Shown: piece after piece, positions 1-14,700 of the stretch
Layout of the letters: every line of letters begins with the position of its first letter
Position numbering within the stretch: the first letter of the stretch is position 1
Assembly: GCF_000224145.3 (NCBI RefSeq)
Contig: NC_020169.2
Span: 4,112,957-4,176,956, forward strand
Direction: 5' to 3'
Origin: Ciona intestinalis
Lineage: Eukaryota > Chordata > Ascidiacea > Phlebobranchia > Cionidae
DNA length: 64,000 nt
Position numbers and translations under genes: made by a program
Notes under the pieces: model-generated
What the model saw: only the letters and a program-made list of their open reading frames with translations
The model's database searches: none
What the model was told of the DNA's origin: nothing

Positions 1-455
1 AAGAGCATAGACACAATATATGACGTTTTGTAATTATTTTTACCAAATTGAAAACTTATTTTCCCAATTTTTGGTCTTTGTTTTTTTGAATTTTTTTTGG
101 TCATGAAATCTTTATTCATATTGTGTTTTAATTACTGAAAACAACTTTTACAAACCTGTATTTTTTAGTAAATTTAGCTAATTAGTCAGTGCATAAGGTC
201 TTGACGATTAAACTGCATTGGCCATTGAGACGTTGTATAACATCCAAAAAAACTACAGATTCTTTATGTTGTTTTACAACTATATTTTCAGACACCCTTC
301 AAAAACACTTTTGAGAAACCATTTTTTTTCAGTACTTTAAACCATGACCACTTGTATGTGAAACTATGCAAACTATCTTTGTGTCAAATTGTCTCACTTT
401 TGTTCAAGTTGAATCTGAAATAAAATTTTACTCACACAAATCTTGTTTTTTGTAG

Positions 456-3400
456 TTTGCCGCTGTCAGTTCCAAAACTAAGTGGTTATTGGAATCTCTT
501 ACATCAATCTTCCTCACAATGTGAAGTAGAATCATTTGAAATGTCAGTTAAGGTAATTGAATTCTAAACACAATTATAGCTTGTTTTATCAAAATGTATC
601 AATACACCATTGGGTATCGTATGTGGTAAGGTTTTTGAATCTAATTCTAATATTTATGCTTTGTATGTAGTTTGACAATCATGTTAGTTAGCATAAGGTA
701 TAGAGATGGACCAATGTGGGAAAATCTATGAAAGTCCCTTGTTTTTCCTGTTAGTTATCATGGAGAGATCATATACCATGTGTTTCTTTGCTAAAATGTT
801 TTTTACAAAGAGCAACAGTGGTACAAAATTACAAAATGTTTATATTACATGCATGTTTTTATATGATTGTTTCACATAAACTCCCCCCCCCCCCTCTCCA
901 AGCAGAAATATAAAAAGAAAAAATAGAGAAAAAAAAGAAAAAAAAAACAAATCTGGGAAACTCAAATCAAAATTATTAAATTTAATAAACTTTCCAACAC
1001 AGGGTCCAGTACACTTGACTGTTCAAAACTACGACATAGACCGCACTGAGGACCGAGGTTTGGACTTCAGTGAACAATTTGCTCACTGGCAACTTCCACA
1101 GTTCTTTAGGACAAACATCATAACTGATATTGCTATCAGTAAAAGTAAGTGACGTTTTTTAGCCTAATATTATAAGAAAAAATATTAAGTATTTTTTATA
1201 AAACTGCTGTTGCTGCAACACAGTGTATATCTAAAACAACTGTTTTTAACAAATGTATTTCCAGTTTCTTAGCACTGTCACTTGTTAAACTATTGTCATT
1301 TAACATGCTATTTTTTTCTATACAATATTGGTGAGAATGAGGTCCTACAGGAAGGTAGGTTAGGAGACATGAAATTTATGCCCAAGTTAGCTCATATGCC
1401 TCAGTAAATGTTATTTTGTTGTATATTTCCAGGTGGACCAGTGGACACAGTAAACATTTTTGCTGTGAATGGGTCTGCTCTGTATGTGAACCAGCGTGGC
1501 AGTTCTGTAGTAAAATATATTGACATGTATGATGTCTTTCCTAATGTTGGATCCATGTCCCACGCTAATGTAAAGATTGCACCACTTGGTCCATCATTGC
1601 AGGGACAACTGTTGCTGTTTGAACAAAAGGTTGGTGGAATATTATTGTAACTTATTTGTCCTCGCCTGCTGGAAAGATATAAGATATTGTAATATGGGTG
1701 TTCTATTGTGCCTTATCTGTATTTTTATACACCTTATTCTTGCTTAAGAGTTATTATGTATATATTGTTGGATTGTATAAAAAACTGAACTAACATTGCT
1801 CTAACCTAGTGGTCACTAATGGACTGTGCCACCATGGTTTACGGGATAATAACGCGGGTGTTCTGTGATAATGGGTCAACTCTTGCCAAAATCTCAGGTC
1901 CCAAGCTTTAAACGCACAACAGTTATGGTCTTAATGAATATACTGTACCTTTACCCAAGTAGGACAGAATATAAACAATTTATTTTTTCAGAGCAAATTT
2001 CTCCTGATGATTGACACAAACTCCGGAGCTACTCGAAGATTGTTTATCCCTGGTATGGAGGGAACAAGTGATCCTCATCTTTCGGTGAGAAGATCAAGCT
2101 CCACACCTTCTACTCCTCCATACAAGATGTGTAGCGAATTTAGCGAGGAGTTTTGCACTGTCGTATTTTTCGAAGAAAATGGGTGAGTCAGCAGATTTTA
2201 GTATTTTATAAATATAATTGCATCTTATGCAAGTGTATTTAAGTTTATCTGCAACCCGTATATAGTACTGTGGGGTAAGATAGGACACATTATAACTTCA
2301 GAACCAAATTATGATATAATATATTTAAGTATATAGAATTCAATAAGAATTTATCCCTGACTTAAAAAAAATCATTGGATATAATAAATATTAATTTATT
2401 TTAAAACATATTTTAGCCATCAGATATTTCATCTGAACGCAATAGACGGGCATGTGCATGGGGTGAAGGTGGATTTTAAAATACAAGATCTTCAACTTGT
2501 AGCACATGATAAATGGTTGATAACAGAAGCAGATACAAATATGTAAGTTACAAATAATATTGAGTGTAATTTATAATGTGTTGTGTACAAACTGTTCCTG
2601 CAGTAATAGGGGTGGTTTTATTTTTACTATAGGTACTATAGGTGACTTAATGGGTCTAGAAAACCTCTAATGGTTGATTACAGAAGCAGGTACTAACATG
2701 CTGGTAACAAACATTATAAAGTGTCATAAATAATGTGCCTTACTGTTGTATAGAAACTGTCCATGGGATAATGGGTAGGATCTGGTCTGTTTCTTAGGTC
2801 TCCTGGCATATTTGAGAACGACATCTTTTTACAATAAGAACTGTTTCAAAAAGAACAATTTAAGAAAATAAGTTATACAGTTATAGTTCTAGCAAAAACT
2901 GTTTTAGTGTAGTTAAAATATAATTTGTTTATGCAAAATATGTATCTCATATAAAACCACAACAAACTAAGAACTATATTTCACAGCAAATACATGCTAT
3001 CAACCAAATCTGTTGAAGACAACATTCCTAATAAACTTACCCAGATAAATGAGGAAGGAGTGAATATGGGCTTTGGATCTTACTCAGGTCGGTTGTAGTT
3101 GTTATGCTATAAATACAATGGTTAGATTACATACATTGTACCATGTGTAATGAATGTGTGACCTGCTTTATTCTCGAGTGGCAGGAAAATTATATACAAT
3201 ATGTATAATACATATGTTTTGTTTCATACAGCTCACTCATATTAACTGTGTAACATGTGTAATGAATTTGTGACCTGCTTTATCCTCGCGTGACAGGAAA
3301 ATTACATACAATATATATAATGCGTATGTTCCGCTTTCATGCACCTTATGCATGCTTGCGAGTTACCTTGATGTAACTTTGTAGGTGATTAACATTTTTG

Positions 3401-6400
3401 TATGACTGACATTCTGCTTACTTAACATAACCTATTCATTTCCTTACAGACAGCACACCTTCAAGTTTAATAACAGCATCCACTGCTTCATTATCATCCA
3501 CACAGCTCACCACTTCATTGAAGCAAGCTGTGGATTCACCCAATCGTGTGTTGGTTGATAAGAATTGTTATGCAAAGTGTGTTGTCGGCTTTCCTGATCT
3601 CACTGTGAGTTTATGCCCTTACCAAGAAAGATTAGAAATATATAATAGGGTTAGGGTTAAGTTATTGTTCTTGCTGTATACTGTAAAAACAAAATAGCCA
3701 TTGAGTTACTGTATGTATACATACTGTATGTATACATCTACATGATTTATCAAACACATCATGCTCACCGTTAAGATATAACATAGGCCTCTTCTAATGC
3801 ACGTGACACACATGGTGGATTCATACACCTCATGCTCACTGTCGAGTTGAAACATTAGTGTCTTCTTATACACTAGGCACACATTATATTTTCATACACT
3901 TTATGCTTACTGTCAAGTTATAACACACATGTCTAGAGTATTTATACCTAATAACCATTTCAACTACCTCAATCCCCAAAGACACTTTTTTTACAATTCC
4001 CCAGGCAGCGAATGAAATTTACACATTCCCTCGTACCAATGATACAGATGAGTCTCTGCTTGACAAAGGACGAACAATATACCGTGGGATGACGAAATTT
4101 GTTCCTCCTAAACCTCCATGTCAAATATTATCAGATTCCAACCAAGTTGTGAAAATTGTTCCGCTTAAATCGGTTCCTGATACTGCATTTAATGAGGGTG
4201 GGTTGTTTTGCTTTAATATATTTTTTTCAAGTTAATCTTGTCTTCAGCAGTTTAAAACTTTGTAAGTTATATCTTGTGCATTTGGTTAAATATTTTAAGT
4301 AAATGTACATTTAAAAAAGATTTTTTTTTTTTAAAGCAACTAAACATGCTATTTAGGTGAAATATATATACATATCTATATCATATAATTTTCTGGACTT
4401 TTTGTCTGTTACGTATTTCATAGTACTGGTTCTGTACAGTTAAAACACTGGTGATTTACCCACAAGACACACAATTTGGGGTTACACATAAAAATTAATT
4501 CACATTTAATGTATTAAAATACCGTGTATTTTAAACTCTCAGGTATTAAACCAAGTTTAACCACACACTGTATGGAAGTTGCAGACCTTGGTCAGCATAT
4601 GCTACGTTATGTACCTCTACCTCAGTGAGTTAATAATATATATTGTTTGTTACAAACTTATTTTTCAGAAACTTCTCATATACAATAATAATTAATTGTG
4701 TTCATTGTATATTATTGTAGAAATACACCTGCCTACAGCTAAGAGCATAGGAATAGGATGCTTTGTTTGTGTGTGTCAAGACACTTCACAGCAATTGCGC
4801 AACCTAGTGGTCATTTATGGGTTGTCTGAATTTTCGGCCATACATTATTTTACACCACCACTCATATTCACTAATAGTTGTGTTTGTCGGTTGGCCTATT
4901 ATTATATCATTCATTAGTTTAAGTAAAACTCCAAGATGGATTTGAAAGTCAAGAATGATTCTTTTTTAAACTAGAAGCATTTTACCATTTGTTTTTGTTT
5001 TTTTAATGTATCTCATTTTTTATGCACAGAGCTGTATCTGAATCTCCATATGTATCATGGCAGAGTAGCATCTCAGAAAGTGGATATAACACAGCAGTTG
5101 GGAAGAATGATGTGCTTTACACTGTGGATGCCGGAGGGTAAGTTATATTCGTGTCTTCCTATACATCCAGCTGTATTGGAGAAATGCTAAAGCTAATTTT
5201 CCCTTTTTCTGGGCCGGGAACTGACAGTCATTATAACGCGGGTGTTCTGTGTCATACACCTCGTGCCAACAAAAGTTATCATGTTATATAAAACATAGGT
5301 GTCTTACTGTCTGCTAATGCAGTTTATACATGTATTCATGCATACCATGTTTACTGCCGAGTGAAATCATGAGCATCTTGTGACACATGGGTATTCATAC
5401 ACTTCATGCTAAATATTTAGTTATGACATTCTTAGATTCCAGAAACACTATACAAAAAATAATGCTCAAAGCGAAGTAGTAAAATCTATCAAAAAAGCTT
5501 TACTTAAATTCCAGCTGTGTTCGTGAATGGGAAACTGGGTTGATGAATTTGAAACGATCGTTAGATGAATGGAGAGCCATGATTGGTTCGGATGGTGGTG
5601 ATGATAGATTACAGGTAGGTTAATATTGTCCAATTTCCGTAGCCCTCTCTAAAAATGCTTATATAGAGTAGAGCTAACCAACCTAGAACAGTATCCCTGT
5701 TAAAAAACACCTGGTATAAAATAAGATTGTTTAACCTTTATTGATGTAAATTATAGTGGAACCTTTTTTTAACACTTTATTTGTGTAAATTATGGTATAA
5801 TATGCTGAGATACATATTAACTCAGTTAAAAGCATGATGCTTAAAAAATGACTAGTCTAATATTCCTATAATAAATCTGTTTTAGATCACCACAGAAAGA
5901 GAGAGTGGTGAAGACGTAACGGCTCCGAAACACGGGAAGATTGACCCTGATAATGCTCCTCATGTTGGGGGTAATACATGGGCTGGCGGAACAGGGGGAA
6001 GGGACACTGCAGGATTAGGGGGTAAAGGGGGTCCTTATAGACTGGATATGGGGCATGATGTTACTCAGGTGAGTGGGTTATAGTTTTCCAGGAGTGAATT
6101 GTAATCATGTATATAATAAGCAGAGGAGTATTTGCCCTATTGCTTTATACAGAAACAAAGTGTCTTTTAAAATGGTATTTTTTATGTAAATGAAACTATT
6201 AGGATGTATTTTATTTCTCAAAACACATACATTCAACTGATATATATTATTTTTCACTTCCAGGTCCCTGATTGGGAAAAGGAAGCTGTGCCTGAACATG
6301 TGAAAAAGGCAGCAAGAGATGTTGCAAAGAAAGCTTTTAAAGAAAGGTTTGTTTATTCATTAAATATCTATATATCAACAAGAGTACAACATCTTTGTTT

Positions 6401-8061
6401 AATTAAAACACATCTATGTTAAAAGGTTTTTTCTTTTCTTTATTTTTTAAACATTATTTCAAGTTACCAGTGTATGAATGTTGCACACATCTTGACAGAG
6501 TTGCTCATTCTATTCTTCATGACTTGGGTCCTATGGAAATTTGACCTAGGACTGAGAACAGGGTTGCCGTATTGCTCCAACATTTGCATGTAAAATATTT
6601 CAATTTGTTTATTAATGTAATATTTATTTTAGACTTCGTGAGATTCGCATGAGTGAGTTTGATGCCGACATGTACGAGAAGTTTAGCAGTCATGTTCGTA
6701 AACAAGTCAAGTCTTTACGAATCATACTTGACAGTTTACAGGTTGGTAGGAATAAATCATGTAAATAATACAATGATTAAACTTGTATATTGAAAGTGGG
6801 CATAAAATGCAAAAATTGTTCACGTCTGGTGTATAAGGTGATATCCATGTTATAACTCGAAAGTAAGCATAAGGTGTATGAATACACCATGTGTGTTTAG
6901 TGCATAAGAAACACCTTTAAAATGACTTCCATGGTATAACTCAAAAATAGGTACGTGTTTTTTAACATGCCAGTTGACATTGTATGGATTCCAATATAAA
7001 ATACTTATTTCATTAAAGGCGAAAGGTAAAGAGCGACAATGGTTGAAACATCAGACAACTGGTGAGCTGGATGATATGAAACTTATTGAAGGATTGACTG
7101 GTGAGAAAAATATTTACAAACGAAGAGCTGAGCAAGAACCAGAGGTATGGAGTTTTGTGTTGGCGGTTTAGAAACTGGTTGGGTTTAAATTTAAATTCTT
7201 TTTACAGCCTGGAACGCCACAACAAAAACCGAAAAAAATTCGAGTGGTAATGGATGTTAGTGGAAGCATGTATAGGTAATGTTATTTGTAGGACATTTAT
7301 ACGAGTATATAACTAGCAGCGCTTTATGATCATGCTCTCATTCACATCATCATGCCTTTTTTAAACAGGGTGATAATATTTTTAAAGACTTCTAAAAAAT
7401 GAAGTATGATTCAATCTTGTAATACTTCCAATAGTAAAAATGATTTTGTTTTAGGTTCAATGGGCTTGACAATAGATTAGAACGAAGTGTTGAAGCTGCT
7501 TGTTTAGTAATGGAGTCATTTGAAGGATATAAGGACAAATTTAAGGTAACTACTCATGCAAACTGTAGCTTATATTCTTTTAAAAATTATCCATTAAAAA
7601 TACTGATTTATAATTTATCATATTTTTCATTTTGAAGTTACACTACTTTGGCACAAAGTTTTCGGGCTGTTAAGTATTTGAAATTTTATATTTGAATGTA
7701 AAGTTCAGTATTATGTATGTATGTAACTTACTTTATCCTTGTGTGGCTGGAAAACGACAGTCGTTATAACACGGGTTTAACACCTCGTGCCAGCTTACGA
7801 GTTACCATGTATGTTACTTGGAGAGTGTTTATTTTTTGGNNNNNNNNNNNNNNNNNNNNNNNNNNNNNNNNNNNNNNNNNNNNNNNNNNATCATATTAAT
7901 AAAGACAGGAAACTACCAGAGTAATGAACCCTCTTTCAGTTTGTTATTTTGTTAACAGGTTAAAAAGACAACTACCTCTTGGGAGATCATTTGTTTGCAT
8001 GGACACAAAGAATATTCCACAAATTCTGCAGCAAATTTTTACATCTACTTTATTAAAATAA
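456..8061 (+). CDS. VWA8: VWA8 (von Willebrand factor A domain-containing protein 8), 3' part
   Basis: This is the downstream half of a large AAA/VWA protein, known in vertebrates as a mitochondrial-targeted ATPase-like protein of about 1,900 residues. I read 17 exons: 456-552, 1003-1144, 1433-1629, 1992-2182, 2417-2542, 2987-3087, 3450-3604, 4005-4197, 4543-4624, 5040-5137, 5515-5614, 5886-6068, 6264-6346, 6633-6741, 7019-7144, 7208-7275 and 7455-7545, plus a last exon 7959-8061. Family hallmarks are the Gly-rich stretch GGNTWAGGTGGRDTAGLGGK, VPDWEKEAVPEHVKKAARDV, and the VWA MIDAS start VVMDVSGSMYRF (D-x-S-x-S). The last exon encodes FVCMDTKNIPQILQQIFTST, which I recall as almost identical to the vertebrate C-terminus. 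The middle of the VWA domain (about 100 residues) is missing between 7545 and 7959, where a 50-N gap lies. The 5' half, with the AAA modules, is upstream of the window. Orthology is very secure; single boundaries are inferred from GT-AG and phase. Confidence 0.93.
7721..7830 (+). repeat. Dispersed ~100-bp repeat (CGACAGTCGTTATAAC family)
   Basis: The repeat begins with TGTAACTTACTTTATCC, carries the short palindromic core CGACAGTCG followed by TTATAAC, and ends near TACGAGTTACCATGTATG. Related or decayed copies occur near 1820-1880, 3160-3400 (two), 5205-5300, 13590-13660, 15395-15460, 46920-46990 (reverse), 48305-48345, 51800-52010 and 63590-63670. It lies in introns and intergenic DNA. I read it as a short non-autonomous element of unknown class. 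Confidence 0.6.
7840..7889. other. Assembly gap (50 N)
   Basis: A run of 50 N inside the VWA8 gene. One or more exons for the middle of the VWA domain should lie here, so the true gap is probably longer than 50 bases. Confidence 0.99.
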
Positions 8062-8704
8062 TTAAATTTTATGTATGTTATCAAGTTTAAATTAGTACAA
8101 ACTTGTTTTGATTTGATTGAAGAACTCATTCGTCGATAATTAAGATTAGAATCGAAAATAACAACGAAATATTCATTTTAGGATACAAAATGCTAAATCA
8201 ATTATTTTTTTGCATTTGAATCGAGTTAATAATTGGGAATTTTCAAGTTTCTATTCTCTATTATTTTGCTGTTGACTTATTAATTATGTGGTGATGTAAA
8301 TCCCCTGTTCCCAGTGTTTCTTACTAACTAATTTGGTATAAAAACTTTCATTGTAGAGGTATTCTGTTAAAAAATCTTTGAACAGTTTTTATCGTGGGGT
8401 ATTTTTATCACTACCTTTACCGTGTGTAAATTCCTGTATGAGCGACTATAATTTAACACCAAGCACATAAAAATTTTTGTGTGGGATTTGTTCGACACAA
8501 GAACAAAATGACACCCCGAAGAAAAATAATTAAACCTACGACCTCTGGTGGTAAAAATAATAATGAAGGTGAGCGTTTCCAGGCACGCTCGTTCGTGATT
8601 TATTTTCCAAAATAAAAATAAGTTCGAGCACAAATTATAATTATTACCCGTGTGTAACACGTAGCCATATTGTTTGGAGCGTGTTTTGCTTAAATTGTCG
8701 GAAA
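8062..8704. other. Intergenic stretch between VWA8 and TTC16
   Basis: 643 bases without a convincing gene. It must hold the VWA8 3' UTR and the TTC16 promoter and 5' UTR. The open frames here on the minus strand are AT-rich and show no domain. Confidence 0.6.
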
Positions 8705-11700
8705 ATGGATAAAACCAACGACCAGACGACGGAAAAAACTCCAGTGGAAAAAGAAGATGTTATTAAAGAAAACACGACTCCAGCTGCCTTACCATTAATA
8801 ATAACAGAGGTAAAAATTATATATTTCTGTCTTTGTAACCCAACGCTAGCTCGCCTACTTTGCTCAAATCAAACCACTGCCGAATGAAAATTAAAATTGT
8901 TTCAATCTGTTAAAGGGACAATTCTGTTTTAGCCAAGACTCTGATTATAAGCTTATACCAGCCACATACCTTAAACTGAAATAATCTTTATATTACAGGA
9001 ATCTTGTGATGACACTCCAAAAATTAAAACCCTTTTTGTTGAAAGCGAGCACAGGTTACATGAAACAAGCGATTCTATCTCAAGAACCAGTCAGCCTGAC
9101 AGACCACTTTCTGCTGGCAGAGAACGCACACCTCCATCTAGCACTCAAAGTATAATATTTGTTATTTATTGGCATTACTTTTCACCCAGATTGAAAAATG
9201 GCATTTTTATTTACTAACGGAATGTGCGCAGATTTTCTTCTGAAACAAAATTGCATGGATTTTTAGAAGAAACACATTTTTTTCTTTTTTTGCGGATTTC
9301 TTTCTAATATCACTTATCTTAGGGTAGTTTTTACACTTAGCGTTTTATACTTGAAACTGTTCTGCATTTTCAGCATCTCCATCAACGAAGTCTGATGTTC
9401 ACCAAGTAACAAATACGAGGAACTTAGTTGCATTTGACACTGACCTTGGTGCTACATACCCTGATCGTAGTGACTCCGAAACTGATTTAATAATTAAGGT
9501 AAAAATGTATACTGTAGCTTTTTATATGGGTGAGGTCCTACATTAATGCATGTCTGTGGCATGGGTTTTTGCCCAGAGTAGGCCCATTAAGCCAATGCTG
9601 TGTTTTTATTTGTTAAGAAGTAGACCATTTTATTGAGCTTTTAAAGGAGAGTGAATGGAATTAATATTCTTGTAAGACAAACAAATAAATACAATATATA
9701 TTTATATATATCGAAATAAACAGTAATTCTAGTTTCAAATAAATTTATTTAGTGTTGTAAGCTCGCTTCAAAGTAGGAAGGAGCTGTACAGAAATTGCAC
9801 CATCAGCTTCTAATGAAGCAGTGATGCTTGGGTGTGATAAATCACAAATGGTGTTAGCAGTACAACCCTCACTTATCGTTCCTTGAATTGTAACGCTTCC
9901 CCATTGATAAGGACAACTTCAAAGTAAAAATTTTTGTACTTGATCTCAAGAAATAATCTACAGTTTGTGGGGCTTTTTTAGGTACTATTGAGAGTGTGAA
10001 ATTTGTAGCTTATTTTGTAAAATATGTATTATGTGTTTCTAGAAACTGAAAGACACTCTCGCTACTCCTCCACCAAATGAATCTCAGGTAAAACTTAATT
10101 TTATCAAATGTCGTTCTCGCATGAAATATTAAAAAACATTTTTTTCAATTTTTAGAAAAGTTTAAATTTTTACTTTTTTCCTTAGGATGAAGAGGGAACA
10201 TTTGCAACCTCTGTTCCTGAAGAGGATATTGAAGATGCAAGAAGGAGACAGCAGAGGAGGAAGATGGAGATTGAAGCAAAGATGTGGGATCAGGAGAACA
10301 TGACACAGAGGATGACCATGAGTGAAGTTATTGATAAAAAAGTCCAAGAGCAGTAAGCATGAGTTCTCGTAATAATAGCCATCTTTTTTTTATTTTAGTA
10401 AAGTATGGGTGCTCCATTGTTTGGACATTGTTTATAAGCAGTTACACTCATAGTTAGCAAACATAGAATGTGAGTTGCGTTTATTTTTTTTTTCATTCTG
10501 ACCAGTGCGATACATGAAGCAATAAATTTGTCACAACCAAACAACCGTTTTAAAATTTTGAAATTCGATTTTTTTTATAAATGTTAAAAGTTAAAGCTAT
10601 AAAACGCCAAATACAAAATGTGTTGTGGTATTTAAAGATGAATACAATTACCTAAAACTTAATTGTGTATTTTTAACTATTCCATTAAACCCACAGTTTC
10701 AATACTGGTGTGGAGCGTGCCAACCAAGGCCAGTTTGAAGCAGCTATAACCAGTTTCAGTAAAGCTCTAAACCTGCAACCTAGAGATGTATCCTGTTATG
10801 TCGAGCGTGCTGAAGCCTATTTACAAATGTGTGACTTCCGTTCAGCTCACCTTAACTACAAGCAAGCTTATATACTTGAACCACATAACCCACAACTGTT
10901 CGAAAAACTTGCGTTTATTTCTTATTTAGAGGTTAGTGGTTGTGGAAAATGTTAACTTCACAATGTTGTGCATTTTATGAAAAGAGTGTAATTTTGGTAA
11001 CTAATTATCATGGGTCTAAACATTTCTGACTGATTTTGGTGAAATGCGAAATTATATAATTGAATTTAAATTGGTAAAAAAATAACAAACTAGTTATAAC
11101 ATGCCATTGTTCCATTCAAGGATATTACATATTTGATTTTTCTTTTTATAAAAATATGCAGAAGATAACATATGATGTCAAAGGTCTCAGCTAAAAATTT
11201 TAAGGTTGTTTTTACAACAGGGTCAATGCTTGTTTGACTTAGGACTTTACTCTGAAGCTTTGGAGAGTTTTACAAAAGCTTCCGAAATGAAACCAACTGC
11301 TCAATGTTACCATACACGAGCCATTGCATGCTTAGCTGCCTTAGGAAGACATCAGGAGTGTTTGGCACTAACTACTCGACAGTTAGAAGCAGAAACAACA
11401 GGGAATCCCGAGCTTTATGTTCTGAGAGCAAGACTGCATTTGAAATTCAATAATGTTGGTGTTAAAACTAGATATTAACATTGTTGTTGTATTGTAATTC
11501 CCTACTTCCTCTATTTTGGAGTTGCCTGGGCCATTACAATTTGAAGTCTTTTGATTTATTGCAATAGGCAGTTGTATTGTAGATGTCTATCTCCTTTTTA
11601 TAATGTATAAATATACTTTACATATGTGTTTCTTATACTTAATATTGATTTGACAAACTCATTGTTAGTGATTAGGTTGTGCTTATGCCATAACTGTATA

Positions 11701-14700
11701 GCAAAAGAAGCACCCAAAATTTGAAGATGAAATCAAAATTATCAAAACACAAAACTACTAATATCAACTTTTCTTTAAAAAAAATTAATTTTCCAACACT
11801 CAAATGCCAACCTAAATTTCGTTTTGCTTTCATTCCTCAGTTAACACTTTGTTATTACGATGTCCGAGATGCATTATCATTAGACTCTGAGCAGCCAGAG
11901 GCAAAAAAAATGATGAAAGAAATTCATGAAAAAGCTGAACGTGGAAAACAACAAGCAGTCTCGCTTACTATACAAGTATGTTTAATTGTTTGGTACGTCT
12001 TGATTACCAATATTATGTCATAATGGCATTTTACTTGTGCTGTGATGTGTTTTATAGGGTTTGGAATTGAAAAACTATTTAATTTAAAATTTTTATTACT
12101 CAAATGTGATAAGTAAACATCAGAAAATAGGGATTAAAATTTTGCTAATATCTTTTACAAAATATGTTCGTAATGTTATTATTTATGTCTTGATTTACTT
12201 TACATTAAAAGGGTAAATTACAAGAAGCCTTGAGTAAGATCACCGTGTCTGTGGAAGCTGATCCATCAAGACCAGAATACCATGTGTTCAGGTAATGTGT
12301 CCAACTTAGTGGTCATTATATTATGTATAGATGATGTTCGTAACATATAGGAAACGTGTAGGAAGCCTGGCCCTTAGTAGTTAGGCACCTCTCCATCATA
12401 CCCAGAGGATATCCAGGTTCGGTGCTTGGCGCTGACACAATACTGACAGGTGTAGGTGTTCTTGGGAGTTGGTAATGGCCAACTCTCATCTAATTCCAAA
12501 GTTCCATGCAGTACCATGCTGTAGTTATGTAGTACCTCATATTATGAGTATCTTTTTACTGTGAAAACTAAATCATAAGATAGTTATGTATCATACAGGG
12601 GTGCTCTATACCGGAGATTGCAAAATTTTAATGCAGCAATTGATGATTATTTGCTTGCAATGGATAAAGCTGACCATAATGAACAAGACCCAATATACCA
12701 GGGTGCTCAGAAGCAACTTCTTCTTACCTATAATGATTTTGCTGTTTACTGTTATCACAAGGTAACCATCTGTGTAGTCACTATGCTTATTAACCAGTGA
12801 GTTTTGTCTATGTTTTATCCGTAAGTGTGATTTAACGACAGTCGTTTACTAAATCCTGTCATTTCACTTTTGGGCATTATTATAAATATTTGCTACTGCA
12901 ATAAAAGAGACAAATAAATCTTCTTATATATTTCTGTATATTTGTAAGTTAATTTTATCGCTACTTTACTCTGTTGATAGGGTTTCTATGAAGAGAGTGT
13001 TGTGTTGCTGAACAAAGCTATAAAAGGAGAGAAAACAGAGAAAGGATTGTACATTAACCGAGGAGGTGAGAGAAATAAACTACAGTAGGCAGCTTATGGC
13101 ACGTCAAGTCTTTCATTAGACACACACAAATAATGTTATTCAGCAATAGCTAGTTCATACAATAACTGTTTTTTGGTGTTTTTGTATGTAAGTTTTAATG
13201 CACCCAACAGTGAGCACAACGTATATGATGCTTCATTTATAAAGTGTAAACTGCTGTTGTTGCTAATGTATAGGTAAATAGTTCTCTTAATAAAAGAGCA
13301 ATTTTACCAATGGAGCTAATTACTTGCATATTACAATTTATTCGATTTCTACTCTTATAAACATAAAAAGTTCACTTATCTTAGGTTTCTATTCTCAGAT
13401 TGTTTCTTCAAACTTAATGATCTTGGCTTTGCATTAGCTGACTACCAGCAAGCTATGGAAATAGACCCAACATGTTGGGACATCAAATGCAGGGTGGCTG
13501 TTGTACATAATGAACTTGGGATCACTGCCTATCAAGAAAGGTTTGTTTTCAGTATAAATAAATGAATGTAAATTATTCCTTATAAATGATTGAATGTAAC
13601 TTTATTGTCACAGGCCAGGGCAATGAAAGTCATTATAAAACAGCTCAAACAGTTGTTCTGTTTCAGAATTCATACACTAAGAAATATAAAACAAAAATAT
13701 GTAATAACACTTCCTACAAATTAACATTTTGTTTCAATTCTTAAACTTCCACATCCTAAAAATGTGTAAAAAAAACATAACAATGTAAATTTGTATTTTT
13801 ACAAAACTTTGTTTCAGGCGATACCAGGAAGCTGTGAAGAGATTTTCGCTCGCTGTCGAGCATAATAATAAAGTTGGTCAGTTTTACGTCCACCGAGCAA
13901 GGTCCAACTACATGATGCAAGATGTTGAAGCAGCAAGGAATGACATCATGTATTCACTTCATCTGGATCCTAATAATGAAGAGGTAGGGCTTATAGGTAT
14001 ACAGTGATTACTTATACACTTATTGTCTGTCATAAAAAGCAGCCTCATTAATATATGTGCAAATTCAATATATCTTGTCTGTGCATTATTTAATTTTGCG
14101 AATTCAATGCACCTTGTATATGCTTTCCATATATACCTATATGATGTCCCCTGTTTTAAGTGCTTGGGTGACCTGTCACCTTAGGCACGCCTAATAGTAC
14201 ATCTATGCACTACAGATACATTCATTCATACAGATAATACCTCTTCTGTCTCGACTCTTCCCTGGTCGTTCCGTGAAAGAAGTCTTAATGAGCAACTCTG
14301 CAGAAAAAGTTCGTAACTCCATTCTACGTATGATGGGACCTACTAAGAAATTACAGCCATTGGAAAGTCGGTAGGTTATGTTGTTATATTTTGGTACACC
14401 CACATTGAAGTTCAATGTACAGCAGGTTTTAAGTTAAATTTTTAGACTTATTATTATAAATAAGTAACATTAAGGGTTAATGAACTGTCTTACATAAAGT
14501 GTGCTTGGCAGGACCAGTTTATATATTAAAATAATAATTTTTTTATTTATTTAGTCAACAAACAAGAGAAACAAGCAAAAAAGATGATGCCAAAGACCCC
14601 TCAAAGGCTAAATCAATATCTGAATCCCCTATAAGTGATGACGTGTTTTCTGTATCTGAAGTTTCCACTCCCGGACCAAGAAAGATGCCAACTGATGCTG

